In this document: positions 54,099 to 61,679 of the stretch, piece by piece
Layout: each line of letters starts with the position of its first letter
Position numbering within the stretch: the stretch's first letter is position 1
Notes under the pieces: generated by a model
Seen by the model: only the letters and a program-made list of their open reading frames with translations
Told to the model about the DNA's origin: nothing
The model's database searches: none
Origin: Anaerococcus ihuae
GTDB lineage: Bacteria; Bacillota; Clostridia; Tissierellales; Peptoniphilaceae
Assembly: GCF_928368155.1 (NCBI RefSeq)
Contig: NZ_CAKMRU010000001.1
Coordinates: 874,001-938,000, forward strand
Direction: 5' to 3'
Length of the DNA: 64,000 nt
Made by a program: the position numbers and the translations under genes

Positions 54099-55046
54099 TT
54101 ATATTTCGTCTTTTATAATTTTTTCCATCATATCTTTTACTTTGTTGTAAGTTTCTTTTTTATCTATTGCTCCAACAATTGGGTCGCCTACAATATTTCC
54201 TTCGCTATCTACTAGGATTGATGTTGGATAGGACATAATTGTTTCGGTATATTTTTCAAGTTCACTGTCTTTGTCTATACTTATATTTGTATATTTTGCT
54301 CCTTGTTTTTTTAGGATTTTTTTAGCTTCTTTTATTGTATCTTCATCCCCTACTTTTGCTTCTGAGTTTATTCCTATAACTTGTCCACCCATTTTTTCTA
54401 CTTCTTCATTTAATTGTTGTAATTTTGGAATTTCTCCTACGCATGGTGCGCATCCATTAAACCAGAAATTTACAAGGGTTAATTTTTTATCTTTGAAAAT
54501 ATCTTTTGTTACTTCTTTTCCGTCAAAATCTTTTGATTTAAATTCTGGGAAAGCTTTTAGTTCTTTGGTTGAGGCTTCTTCCTTTTTATTGTAACCATTG
54601 TTAAATTGGTCATCTATTCCCTTTTTTTGGTTTATAACTTTTTCGATTTTTCCAATCTCTTCTACATCTTTTTTAAGCAAATCATAGTCTTCTTTTGAAA
54701 GTTCATCTTTTGATTTTTCTACCAAATCTAGTAGGTATTTATCATAAGATACACTTGCTTCTCCTGCTAATTGGCTCTTGTCAGCTTTTGAAAATGCAAC
54801 TTGCCATTGTTTGTCGTGGCTTTCAATTATTTTATTTTGTTTTTCCATCAACTGATCAACTGACTCGTCTGTTGATGATGGATTTTCATTGCTTGTTTTA
54901 TTTGATTCTTTTTTATCTGTAATATTGCTTTCTACACTTGCCTTATTACTAGACATTTCATTTTTATTTTCTTTTTTTGAGCAAGCTGTAAAACTTAATG
55001 CCAAAGCTAAAGCTAAGGCTGATACTTTAATTTTATTATATTTCAT
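54099..55046 (-). CDS. TlpA/ResA-like thioredoxin lipoprotein
   Basis: Exported thiol-disulfide protein (315 residues). A signal peptide ends in a lipobox-like FTAC with Cys22, so it is probably anchored by Lgt. Next comes a Ser/Asn/Lys-rich linker, then a helical region (about 60-150), and then a thioredoxin domain with FWFNGCAPCVGEIP (C199, C202), the TlpA pattern. The gene follows the polyferredoxin membrane gene by 10 nt. It could receive electrons from that protein; that link is inference from gene order. Confidence 0.9.
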   Translation of the reverse strand: MKYNKIKVSALALALALSFTACSKKENKNEMSSNKASVESNITDKKESNKTSNENPSSTDESVDQLMEKQNKIIESHDKQWQVAFSKADKSQLAGEASVSYDKYLLDLVEKSKDELSKEDYDLLKKDVEEIGKIEKVINQKKGIDDQFNNGYNKKEEASTKELKAFPEFKSKDFDGKEVTKDIFKDKKLTLVNFWFNGCAPCVGEIPKLQQLNEEVEKMGGQVIGINSEAKVGDEDTIKEAKKILKKQGAKYTNISIDKDSELEKYTETIMSYPTSILVDSEGNIVGDPIVGAIDKKETYNKVKDMMEKIIKDEI

Positions 55047-55056
55047 TTTTTTCTCC

Positions 55057-55962
55057 TTAATTAATTTCTTTTTTTATTTTTTCTTTTTCTACTTCTTTTT
55101 TATCAAATCCAAATTGATATTTTAAAGCACAAGTTGGACATGATTTTATACACATTCCACACCTTATACATTCTGTATGATTTTGGTCTTTTCTAACATC
55201 TACATCCATTTTGCATGCTTTTTCACATTTTTTACAAGATATGCACTTATTATTGTCGAAATTTATTTTAAATAGGGAAATCTTATTAAATAGCGCATAA
55301 AATGCTCCCAAAGGACAAATCCACTTACAAAATGGCCTAAAAAATATTATTGATAGGATTAGGCTTATTATCAAAATTGTAAGTTTTAAATTAAATAATG
55401 AACCTAGGCTCGCCCTTATTGATGAATCTACCAAAGAAAGTGGAATAGCTCCTTCCAAAACTCCAGCTGGACAAATATACTTGCAAAAATATGGATTGCC
55501 CATGCCCAAGTCATTTACTAAAAGAACTGGCAAAATTATAACTGTAAGTACAAGTATCAAATATTTTATGTAGCGTAAGGGCTTTAATTTTTTTGTTGAT
55601 AATTTTTTTGATGGGATTTTGTGCAAAATTTCTTGTATAAAACCAAAAGGACACAAAAATCCACAAACAAGTCTTCCAACCATGACTCCAACGAAAATCA
55701 AAAATCCACTCACATAATAGGAAAATTTGAACTTTGATGAGCCGGCTACTGCTTGATAGGCTCCTATTGGACATGCTCCAGAAGCTGCTGGACATGAATA
55801 ACAATTTAGACCCGGCACACAAATCTTTTTAAAATCTCCTCTGTATATTACCCCTTTAAAAAAATTAGGTATGTGGATATTTGTCAAAAAACTTGCTAAT
55901 AATTGAATAAACCGCCTATATTTTGCCAAAAAATTTAATTTTATTTTATCCAATTCCAACAC
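55057..55962 (-). CDS. 4Fe-4S membrane protein (NapH/CcoG-like)
   Basis: 301 residues with about five membrane helices and many cysteine motifs: CVPGLNCYSCPAASGACP, CGFLCPFG, CKYICPAG and CKWICPLG in membrane-proximal loops, and two C-terminal ferredoxin-type clusters (CISCKKCEKAC and CIRCGMCIKSCP). This is the NapH/polyferredoxin architecture for moving electrons across the membrane. The first codon is uncertain: GTG at 55962, or TTG at 55959 or 55953; GGAG lies 1 to 10 nt upstream. The start overlaps the small CXXC gene. A basic tail ends the protein. Confidence 0.88.
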   Translation of the reverse strand: MLELDKIKLNFLAKYRRFIQLLASFLTNIHIPNFFKGVIYRGDFKKICVPGLNCYSCPAASGACPIGAYQAVAGSSKFKFSYYVSGFLIFVGVMVGRLVCGFLCPFGFIQEILHKIPSKKLSTKKLKPLRYIKYLILVLTVIILPVLLVNDLGMGNPYFCKYICPAGVLEGAIPLSLVDSSIRASLGSLFNLKLTILIISLILSIIFFRPFCKWICPLGAFYALFNKISLFKINFDNNKCISCKKCEKACKMDVDVRKDQNHTECIRCGMCIKSCPTCALKYQFGFDKKEVEKEKIKKEIN

Positions 55963-56101
55963 ACTCCAGACATAATTTTATGGCCTTACTCAAAACCGTA
56001 TCCACTTCTCCACGAAAGGCACCATAAATAACGAAAACTAGAGCTAAAGCTAAAAAACCTATTTGCATACTTTTCTTTTTTCTTATTTCTATAACAATCA
56101 C
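55946..56101 (-). CDS. 51-residue membrane CXXC protein (CD1871A-type)
   Basis: Short gene read by eye. From a GTG at 56101 (or ATG at 56068, giving 40 residues) to TAA at 55946-55948. The product has a basic start, one membrane helix (QIGFLALALVFVIYGAFRG), then EVDTVLSKAIKLCLECVGIG. The terminal CLECVGIG is the mark of tiny CXXC membrane proteins named after C. difficile CD1871A. Its 3' end overlaps the polyferredoxin gene. AAAGAGGTG includes the GTG itself, so the exact start is unclear. Probable redox partner of its neighbours; function unknown. Confidence 0.75.
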   Translation of the reverse strand: MIVIEIRKKKSMQIGFLALALVFVIYGAFRGEVDTVLSKAIKLCLECVGIG

Positions 56102-56142
56102 CTCTTTACAAATTAATAATAACATAGGCCCTATAAATTTTC

Positions 56143-56187
56143 TGTTAAGATTTTCTTAACATCTATTTTATTTTGATTTGATATAAT
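56143..56187 (+). promoter_or_regulatory. Direct-repeat operator and promoter of the second two-component operon
   Basis: TTAAGA-N5-TTAACA at 56145-56161 has the 11-bp period used by OmpR/PhoB-type regulators. The same bases form a palindrome TGTTAAGA-TTT-TCTTAACA (56143-56161). TTAACA could also be a -35 to TATAAT (56182-56187), although the 20-bp spacer is long and suggests activator help. It lies between the redox operon and the regulator gene, so it may control both. Confidence 0.6.
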
Positions 56188-56205
56188 ACTTATAGAGGAG
56201 ACAAA

Positions 56206-56880
56206 ATGAAAATTTTAATTGTAGAAGATGAAAAAATATTAAATGACACCATAAGTAAATCTTTAAAAAAGGCAGGATATGAAGTCGAGTCAGCTTTTGA
56301 TGGCTTTGATGCTATGGAGATGATAGAAATTGAATCCTATGACCTCATAGTTTTAGATTTAAATCTTCCAAACATGGATGGGATGGAAATTTTGAAAAAT
56401 TTAAGAAAAGAAGATGTGGAAACAAAGGTTTTAATTCTTTCTGCAAGAAGCCAAATCCAAGATAAGGTTGAAGGTCTTGATGCAGGAGCTAATGATTTTT
56501 TGCAAAAGCCCTTTCATTTGGATGAATTAAAGGCGAGAGTTAGGTCTTTAACCAGAAGAAATTTTATACAAAATCAAACAAATCTTACTTTTGATAGGAT
56601 AAAGTTTGATAGCAAAAAAAGACTTACCTTTGTCGATGAAAAAGAATTAAAACTAACAAGAAAAGAATCTGGAATTTTAGAATACTTACTTTTAAACCAA
56701 GGCCGTCCTGTAAGTCAAGAAGAGTTAATTGACCATGTTTGGGATTCTAGCGTTGATTTGTTGAGTAATTCCATAAGAGTTCACATTTCAGCCCTTAGGA
56801 AAAAATTAAAAAGTGAGCTTGGATATGATCCAATTGAAAATAGGATTGGTGTCGGCTATCTTTTGAGGAAAATAAAATGA
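56206..56880 (+). CDS. OmpR/PhoB family response regulator
   Basis: 224 residues: receiver domain with VEDEK, phosphoacceptor Asp51 in LIVLDLNLP and the Lys in FLQKPFHLDELK, then a winged-helix domain with NSIRVHISALRKKLK and the end GVGYLLRK. AGAGGAG precedes the ATG. It overlaps the kinase gene by four bases (ATGA). It lies divergent from the redox operon, with an OmpR-type repeat in the shared intergenic region. Confidence 0.94.
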   Translation: MKILIVEDEKILNDTISKSLKKAGYEVESAFDGFDAMEMIEIESYDLIVLDLNLPNMDGMEILKNLRKEDVETKVLILSARSQIQDKVEGLDAGANDFLQKPFHLDELKARVRSLTRRNFIQNQTNLTFDRIKFDSKKRLTFVDEKELKLTRKESGILEYLLLNQGRPVSQEELIDHVWDSSVDLLSNSIRVHISALRKKLKSELGYDPIENRIGVGYLLRKIK

Positions 56881-58001
56881 AAAAAATGTCATTAAGGCTT
56901 AGAATTGCCATTTTAACAAGTATTTTGATTGCACTTACTAGTTTGACCATGAATTTTTTTATGAATAAAACCGCTTATTTTTATATAGATTCTCTAGGTG
57001 GTTATGTTGATAATATAGAAAATAAAAAAGATTTATATATAAATATTGATGAAGATAAAATAGATGAATTTCAAAATACTTTTTCAGACCAAGTTACAAG
57101 TTCCAAGAACAACTTTTCCAAAAAAGCCTGGCTTATTACAAGTTTAGTTACTATTTTTGGAGGATTTATCTCATACTTTTTAAGTGGGAAATTTTTGGAA
57201 CCCTTGGATAAATTTTCCAGACAAATTGAGCAAATTCAGCTTAAAAATATTACAGACTACGAAGTTAAAGAAAATCCAATAAAAGAATTTCAAAAACTAA
57301 CCACATCCTTTAATCAAATGCTTGAAAGATTAAATGAATCATATAAAAACGAAAGAGAATTTACAGCAAGAGCCGCCCACGAGTTAAGGACTCCCCTTAC
57401 CATAATTAATTCACAAATAGATTTATTCGAAGAAAAAAATATGGAGGAAAAAGAAGTAAATGACCTAATGGCGATGATAAAAACCGAATCAGATAGGCTA
57501 TCAAAACTTGTAACAAGTCTTTTAGATTTAAGCGAATTAAGGTCAGTTTCAAGAAATGAAAAAATCGAGCTTTCATCTTTAATTGAAGAGGCCATTCAAG
57601 ATTTATCCTTTCTATCCGATAAAAAAGACATAAATATAGAAAATAAGTGTCAGGAAATTTATATAGAAGGAAGCGATATTTTAATTTATAGGGCCTTTTA
57701 TAATTTAATTGAAAATGCCATAAAATACAACACAAAGCACGGTTATATAAAAATATATTCAAAAATAAAATATAATTTTGCAGAAATATTTGTTGAAGAT
57801 AGTGGAATTGGTATAGATTCAAAAGAAAAAGAGAATATTTTCAAGGCTTTTTACAGAATAAAAGGAAACGAAGAAAAAGGATCAGGCCTTGGCCTATCCC
57901 TTGTAAAAGAAACAATAAAAATTCACGGAGGAGAAATACAAGTTTTAAACAAAGAAAAGGGCAGCTTAATAAAAGTAAGCTTGCCAATTTCAAACTTATA
58001 A
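56877..58001 (+). CDS. Sensor histidine kinase
   Basis: 374 residues. Membrane helices at about 8-28 and 78-98 enclose a short extracytoplasmic region of about 50 residues. HAMP-like sequence is followed by HisKA with RAAHELRTPLTIINSQ, then HATPase_c with NLIENAIKYN, VEDSGIGID and GSGLGLSLVKE. The short sensor region suggests sensing at the membrane. Translationally coupled to the regulator. Confidence 0.93.
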   Translation: MKKMSLRLRIAILTSILIALTSLTMNFFMNKTAYFYIDSLGGYVDNIENKKDLYINIDEDKIDEFQNTFSDQVTSSKNNFSKKAWLITSLVTIFGGFISYFLSGKFLEPLDKFSRQIEQIQLKNITDYEVKENPIKEFQKLTTSFNQMLERLNESYKNEREFTARAAHELRTPLTIINSQIDLFEEKNMEEKEVNDLMAMIKTESDRLSKLVTSLLDLSELRSVSRNEKIELSSLIEEAIQDLSFLSDKKDINIENKCQEIYIEGSDILIYRAFYNLIENAIKYNTKHGYIKIYSKIKYNFAEIFVEDSGIGIDSKEKENIFKAFYRIKGNEEKGSGLGLSLVKETIKIHGGEIQVLNKEKGSLIKVSLPISNL

Positions 58002-58019
58002 AAATTTAATTTTAAAGAC

Positions 58020-58049
58020 AAAAAACTAGGCACAGGGCCTAGTTTTTTT
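58020..58049. terminator. Bidirectional terminator
   Basis: AAAACTAGGC pairs with GCCTAGTTTT, with A and T runs on the outsides, between the kinase and symporter genes. Confidence 0.85.
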
Positions 58050-58051
58050 AA

Positions 58052-59302
58052 TTAGATTTCTTCAGCATTTATAATTTCATCATTGAAACCATCTTTGTAG
58101 TCATCATTTTTAACTATATGTTTATTAAATATTTTATCAATACCAACTGAGATTGCTGTATCTCCTGATATATTTGCTGCGGTTCCAAATGAATCTTGTG
58201 TTAGATAAAGTGTAATCAATAATGATGCAAGTTCACCTTCTGAAGGAATTCCTACAACTGGTAAAAATGGTAGGGCACTCATAACAGCTCCACCTGGTGC
58301 TCCTGGTGCAGCAACCATAGCTATTCCTAAAATTGCCATGTATCTTAACATTAATAAATAAGAATGATCCATTCCATACATTGTTAAAATTGTAAATGTA
58401 CAAGCTGTGATTGTTATCATTGATCCTGGCATGTGAACTGTAGCTCCAAGAGGAATAACAAAATCTCTTATTCCCTTGCTAACACTGTTTTGTTTAGCAC
58501 ATTCTAAGTTTACAGGAATTGTAGCAACTGAAGATTGAGTTCCAACTGCTGTTAAATATCCTTTGATTTGGTTTTTAATTAAAACAAGTGGATTTTTCTT
58601 TGTGTAAAGACCATTTATTATAAATAAAGCAGATATATATAATAAGTGAAGGGCAATTACACATAGGAATATTTTCCAGAATATTGATAAAACTGCAAAA
58701 ACAGATCCTGTGAAGGCCATTTTTGAGAAATTACCAAAAATAAAAAATGGTAATAATGGAACAATTGCTGTTGATAAAACTTTTGTAATTATATCATTAA
58801 ATTCACCAATTAGTCCATAAGAATATTCACCCTTACCATGTTTTCTTAACCAAGAAATTGAAATTCCCATCATAAAGGCAAAAATAATTGCTGATGTAAC
58901 ATCAAAAAATGGTGTGATAGGCACTTCAAAAAATGGATTAACTTCAATTTCACTTGAAGCTTGAATTTTAGCAACTTGATCTTGACTTATAAAAGCTGGG
59001 AAAATATTAGAACTCATTAAATAAGATAGTGAACCACCAACTATAGTTGATGTATAAGCAATAAGAACAGTTACAGCAAGTAACCTTCCAGCTCCTTCTC
59101 CAAGGTCAGCTATTCCTTTAGTAACAAAAGCGATTATCATAAGTGGGATAACAAAGTTTAAAAATGCACCGAAAATTGATGAGAATGTAACTGCAATTCT
59201 TACAAACCATTCAGGCAAATATAAACCTGCTAAAGTACCTAAGGCAATCGCTATCAATAATTTAGGTATTAAACCAAGTTTTTTCTTTTCAGATTTACTC
59301 AT
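58052..59302 (-). CDS. Dicarboxylate/amino acid:cation symporter (DAACS family)
   Basis: 416 residues with eight or more membrane helices and two hairpin-like regions. SSVATIPVNLECAKQNSVSK corresponds to the Ser-rich HP1 region, IPLGATVHMPGSM to the motif before HP2, and GAPGGAVMSALPFL to HP2, then TQDSFGTAANISGD in the last helix where substrate-binding residues lie. The substrate (glutamate, aspartate, serine or a dicarboxylate) cannot be decided. GGAGTG lies about 12 nt before the ATG, rather far. It ends with an acidic tail and stands alone between terminators. Confidence 0.9.
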   Translation of the reverse strand: MSKSEKKKLGLIPKLLIAIALGTLAGLYLPEWFVRIAVTFSSIFGAFLNFVIPLMIIAFVTKGIADLGEGAGRLLAVTVLIAYTSTIVGGSLSYLMSSNIFPAFISQDQVAKIQASSEIEVNPFFEVPITPFFDVTSAIIFAFMMGISISWLRKHGKGEYSYGLIGEFNDIITKVLSTAIVPLLPFFIFGNFSKMAFTGSVFAVLSIFWKIFLCVIALHLLYISALFIINGLYTKKNPLVLIKNQIKGYLTAVGTQSSVATIPVNLECAKQNSVSKGIRDFVIPLGATVHMPGSMITITACTFTILTMYGMDHSYLLMLRYMAILGIAMVAAPGAPGGAVMSALPFLPVVGIPSEGELASLLITLYLTQDSFGTAANISGDTAISVGIDKIFNKHIVKNDDYKDGFNDEIINAEEI

Positions 59303-59391
59303 ATAAATTTAAACACTCCTTTTTTAGCTATATTTTTATGTACAATATATAGCTCGTTTCATGACTACCTTTTCATTATAAAACAAAAAAT

Positions 59392-59422
59392 AAAAAAGTG
59401 CAAATAAATTTGCACTTTTTTT
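59392..59422 (-). terminator. Terminator after trpS
   Basis: AAAGTGCAAA pairs with TTTGCACTTT with T/A runs outside. Lies between the trpS stop and the symporter gene on the same strand. Confidence 0.8.
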
Positions 59423-59435
59423 AACAAATTCCTAT

Positions 59436-60533
59436 TTAATTTTCATATTCATGGTCATATTTTCTTTGAAGTTCTAAAATTAATTTTTTATCATCAAAGT
59501 AATTTATTCCCATAGCTTCTTTTACTTGTTTCAATTTCATTTTTCCATAATCACTTGCTTCTTTTGAACCATTTTCCATAATTTCAAATAATTTAGAAAT
59601 ATCTTTAGCGTAATATGCTCTTCTTTCTCTAATTGGTTCTAGAAAATCTTCCAAAACTTTATTTAAGAATTTTTTGATTTTTACATCACCAAGTCCGCCT
59701 CTTCTGTAGTGGTCTTTTAATTCATCCAAGTTTTTATATTCTGGCAAGAATTTTTCAAAATGGTAATCTTCACAAAAGGCATCAAGATAGGTAAAAACAG
59801 TATTTCCTTCAATTTTACCAGGATCAGATATCTTTATATGTCCTGGATCAGTAAACATAGCCATAACTTTCTTCTTTACTTCTTTTTTTGAATCTGATAG
59901 GTAAATACAATTATTCAAGGACTTACTCATTTTGGCATTTCCATCGATTCCAGGAAGTCTCCTACATACTTTATTTTCTGGTATTACAGCCTTAGGCTCT
60001 CTAAAAATTTCCTTATAAGTGCTATTAAATGATCTTACCAATTCTCTTGCTTGCTCAAGCATTGGCTCTTGGTCTTCCCCAACTGGTACAATATTTGAAT
60101 CAAATAAAATTATATCTGAAGTTTGGCTAACAGGATAAATTAAAAATCCTGTTGGAAGGCTTGTTTCAAAATTTTTAGATTTTATTTCACTTTTTACTGT
60201 AGGATTTCTTTCAAGTCTTGACAAAGTTACTAAGTTTAACAAATAAAAAGTTAATTCTGTAAGCTCTTTTACATAAGATTGAACAAAAAATGTTACTTTA
60301 TTTGGATCAAGTCCAACTGATAGGTAATCAAGCATAACTTCTGTAATATTTTCTCTAATTTTTTTTGGATTATCAAAATTATCTGTGAGAGCTTGAGCAT
60401 CGGCAATCATTACATACATTTTGTCATAATTGCCCTCATTTTGAATTTTAACCCTATTTCTCAAAGATCCAACATAATGACCCAAGTGGAGTTTTCCTGT
60501 TGGTCTATCACCAGTTAATATTATATCTTTCAT
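59436..60533 (-). CDS. trpS: Tryptophanyl-tRNA synthetase
   Basis: Class I synthetase, 365 residues. It has GDRPTGKLHLGHYVGSL with the HIGH motif as HLGH, the Trp-binding region, and KMSKS in GNAKMSKSLNNCIYL. GGAG stands before the ATG. The inserted segment around residues 210-260 is slightly longer than in E. coli-type enzymes. It lies downstream of prfB but separated by a terminator; no T-box is visible in the 36-nt gap. Confidence 0.96.
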   Translation of the reverse strand: MKDIILTGDRPTGKLHLGHYVGSLRNRVKIQNEGNYDKMYVMIADAQALTDNFDNPKKIRENITEVMLDYLSVGLDPNKVTFFVQSYVKELTELTFYLLNLVTLSRLERNPTVKSEIKSKNFETSLPTGFLIYPVSQTSDIILFDSNIVPVGEDQEPMLEQARELVRSFNSTYKEIFREPKAVIPENKVCRRLPGIDGNAKMSKSLNNCIYLSDSKKEVKKKVMAMFTDPGHIKISDPGKIEGNTVFTYLDAFCEDYHFEKFLPEYKNLDELKDHYRRGGLGDVKIKKFLNKVLEDFLEPIRERRAYYAKDISKLFEIMENGSKEASDYGKMKLKQVKEAMGINYFDDKKLILELQRKYDHEYEN

Positions 60534-60556
60534 TTTTTCTCCTTGTTTTAATAAAA

Positions 60557-60587
60557 AATAAGGGAAAGATTATTCCTTTCCCTTATT
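60557..60587 (-). terminator. Terminator after prfB
   Basis: A 12-bp stem, AATAAGGGAAAG with CTTTCCCTTATT; the prfB stop codon lies in the loop region. T-run follows on the minus strand. Confidence 0.85.
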
Positions 60588-61679
60588 AGCTAAATATTCA
60601 TCTATAAATCCGTCAATATCTCCATCCATTACACTTTCTACATTTCCAACTTCAAAATTTGTTCTATGATCTTTAACCAAAGTGTATGGGTGGAATACAT
60701 AAGATCTTATTTGACTTCCCCAAGCTATTTGGGTGTAATTTCCTTGAATATCTTCAATTTTCTCCCTATGTTCTTCTTCTTTTATTTGGGTAAGTTTTGC
60801 CAAAAGAAGCTTCATTGCAGTTTCTTTATTTTGAGTTTGACTTCTTTCAGCCTGACTTGATGCTATAACTCCTGTAGGGATATGAGTAATTCTAACAGCA
60901 GAATCCGTTTTATTTACGTGTTGACCACCAGCTCCACTAGACCTATAAGTGTCAATTCTTAAATCTTTTGGATCAATTTCAACACTCATATCGTCATTTA
61001 ACTCTGGGAAAATATCAACTGAAGCAAAAGAAGTATGGCGCCTTTTTGATGAATCAAAAGGAGAAATTCTAACAAGTCTGTGAACTCCCTTCTCTCCTTT
61101 TAAATATCCATAAGCAAAAGGACCCTTGACATGGATTGTGGCCGATTTTATACCACCAGCTTCCTCATTATTTAAATCTGTAATATCAAATTTAAAATTA
61201 CGTCTTTCAAAAAATCTGGTATACATTCTCATAAGCATCTCTGCCCAATCAGTTGCTTCAAGTCCACCAGCTCCTGCGTGTATTACAAGATAAGCATTAT
61301 TTTTATCGTACTCTCCATCAAGTTCAGTTTTTATTTTAAAAGATCCAATTTCTTTTTTTAAAGATTTTAAAATTTCTTCTATTTCATTCAAACTTTCAAG
61401 ATCTTCATTGCTTTCTTCAATTATATCCAAAAGATCAGACTGATCTTTTAAATCTTCTTCAAATTCACTAAAAGTTTTAAAATTTTCTTTTTTATCGGAA
61501 AGCTCTGCCATGATTTCTTGGGCTTTTTGGCTATCATCCCAGAAATCTTCTCGTAAAGTTTGTTTTTCGATTTTTTTAATTTCTTCACTTAGCTTTTTAG
61601 GGTCAAGATGGGATCCAATCATCTCTAGATTTTTATCAAGTTCTTTAATGATTTCTCTTAACTCGTAAATTTCTGCCAT
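60570..61679 (-). CDS. prfB: Peptide chain release factor 2
   Basis: RF2 terminates translation at UGA and UAA. The 369 residues have the SPF stop-recognition tripeptide in [13 protein letters not shown] and the GGQ in [14 protein letters not shown]. The N-terminal helical domain starts at the ATG at 61679, preceded by AAGGG, and reads straight through the place where many prfB genes have an in-frame TGA and a programmed +1 frameshift (here GSHLDPKKL). So no frameshift is needed. It starts immediately after the secA stop. Confidence 0.96.
   Translation of the reverse strand: MAEIYELREIIKELDKNLEMIGSHLDPKKLSEEIKKIEKQTLREDFWDDSQKAQEIMAELSDKKENFKTFSEFEEDLKDQSDLLDIIEESNEDLESLNEIEEILKSLKKEIGSFKIKTELDGEYDKNNAYLVIHAGAGGLEATDWAEMLMRMYTRFFERRNFKFDITDLNNEEAGGIKSATIHVKGPFAYGYLKGEKGVHRLVRISPFDSSKRRHTSFASVDIFPELNDDMSVEIDPKDLRIDTYRSSGAGGQHVNKTDSAVRITHIPTGVIASSQAERSQTQNKETAMKLLLAKLTQIKEEEHREKIEDIQGNYTQIAWGSQIRSYVFHPYTLVKDHRTNFEVGNVESVMDGDIDGFIDEYLANKGKE

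Noticed and set aside
57314-57822. Minus-strand open frames inside the second histidine kinase
   Set aside because: Shadows of the HisKA/HATPase coding sequence with no initiation signals.
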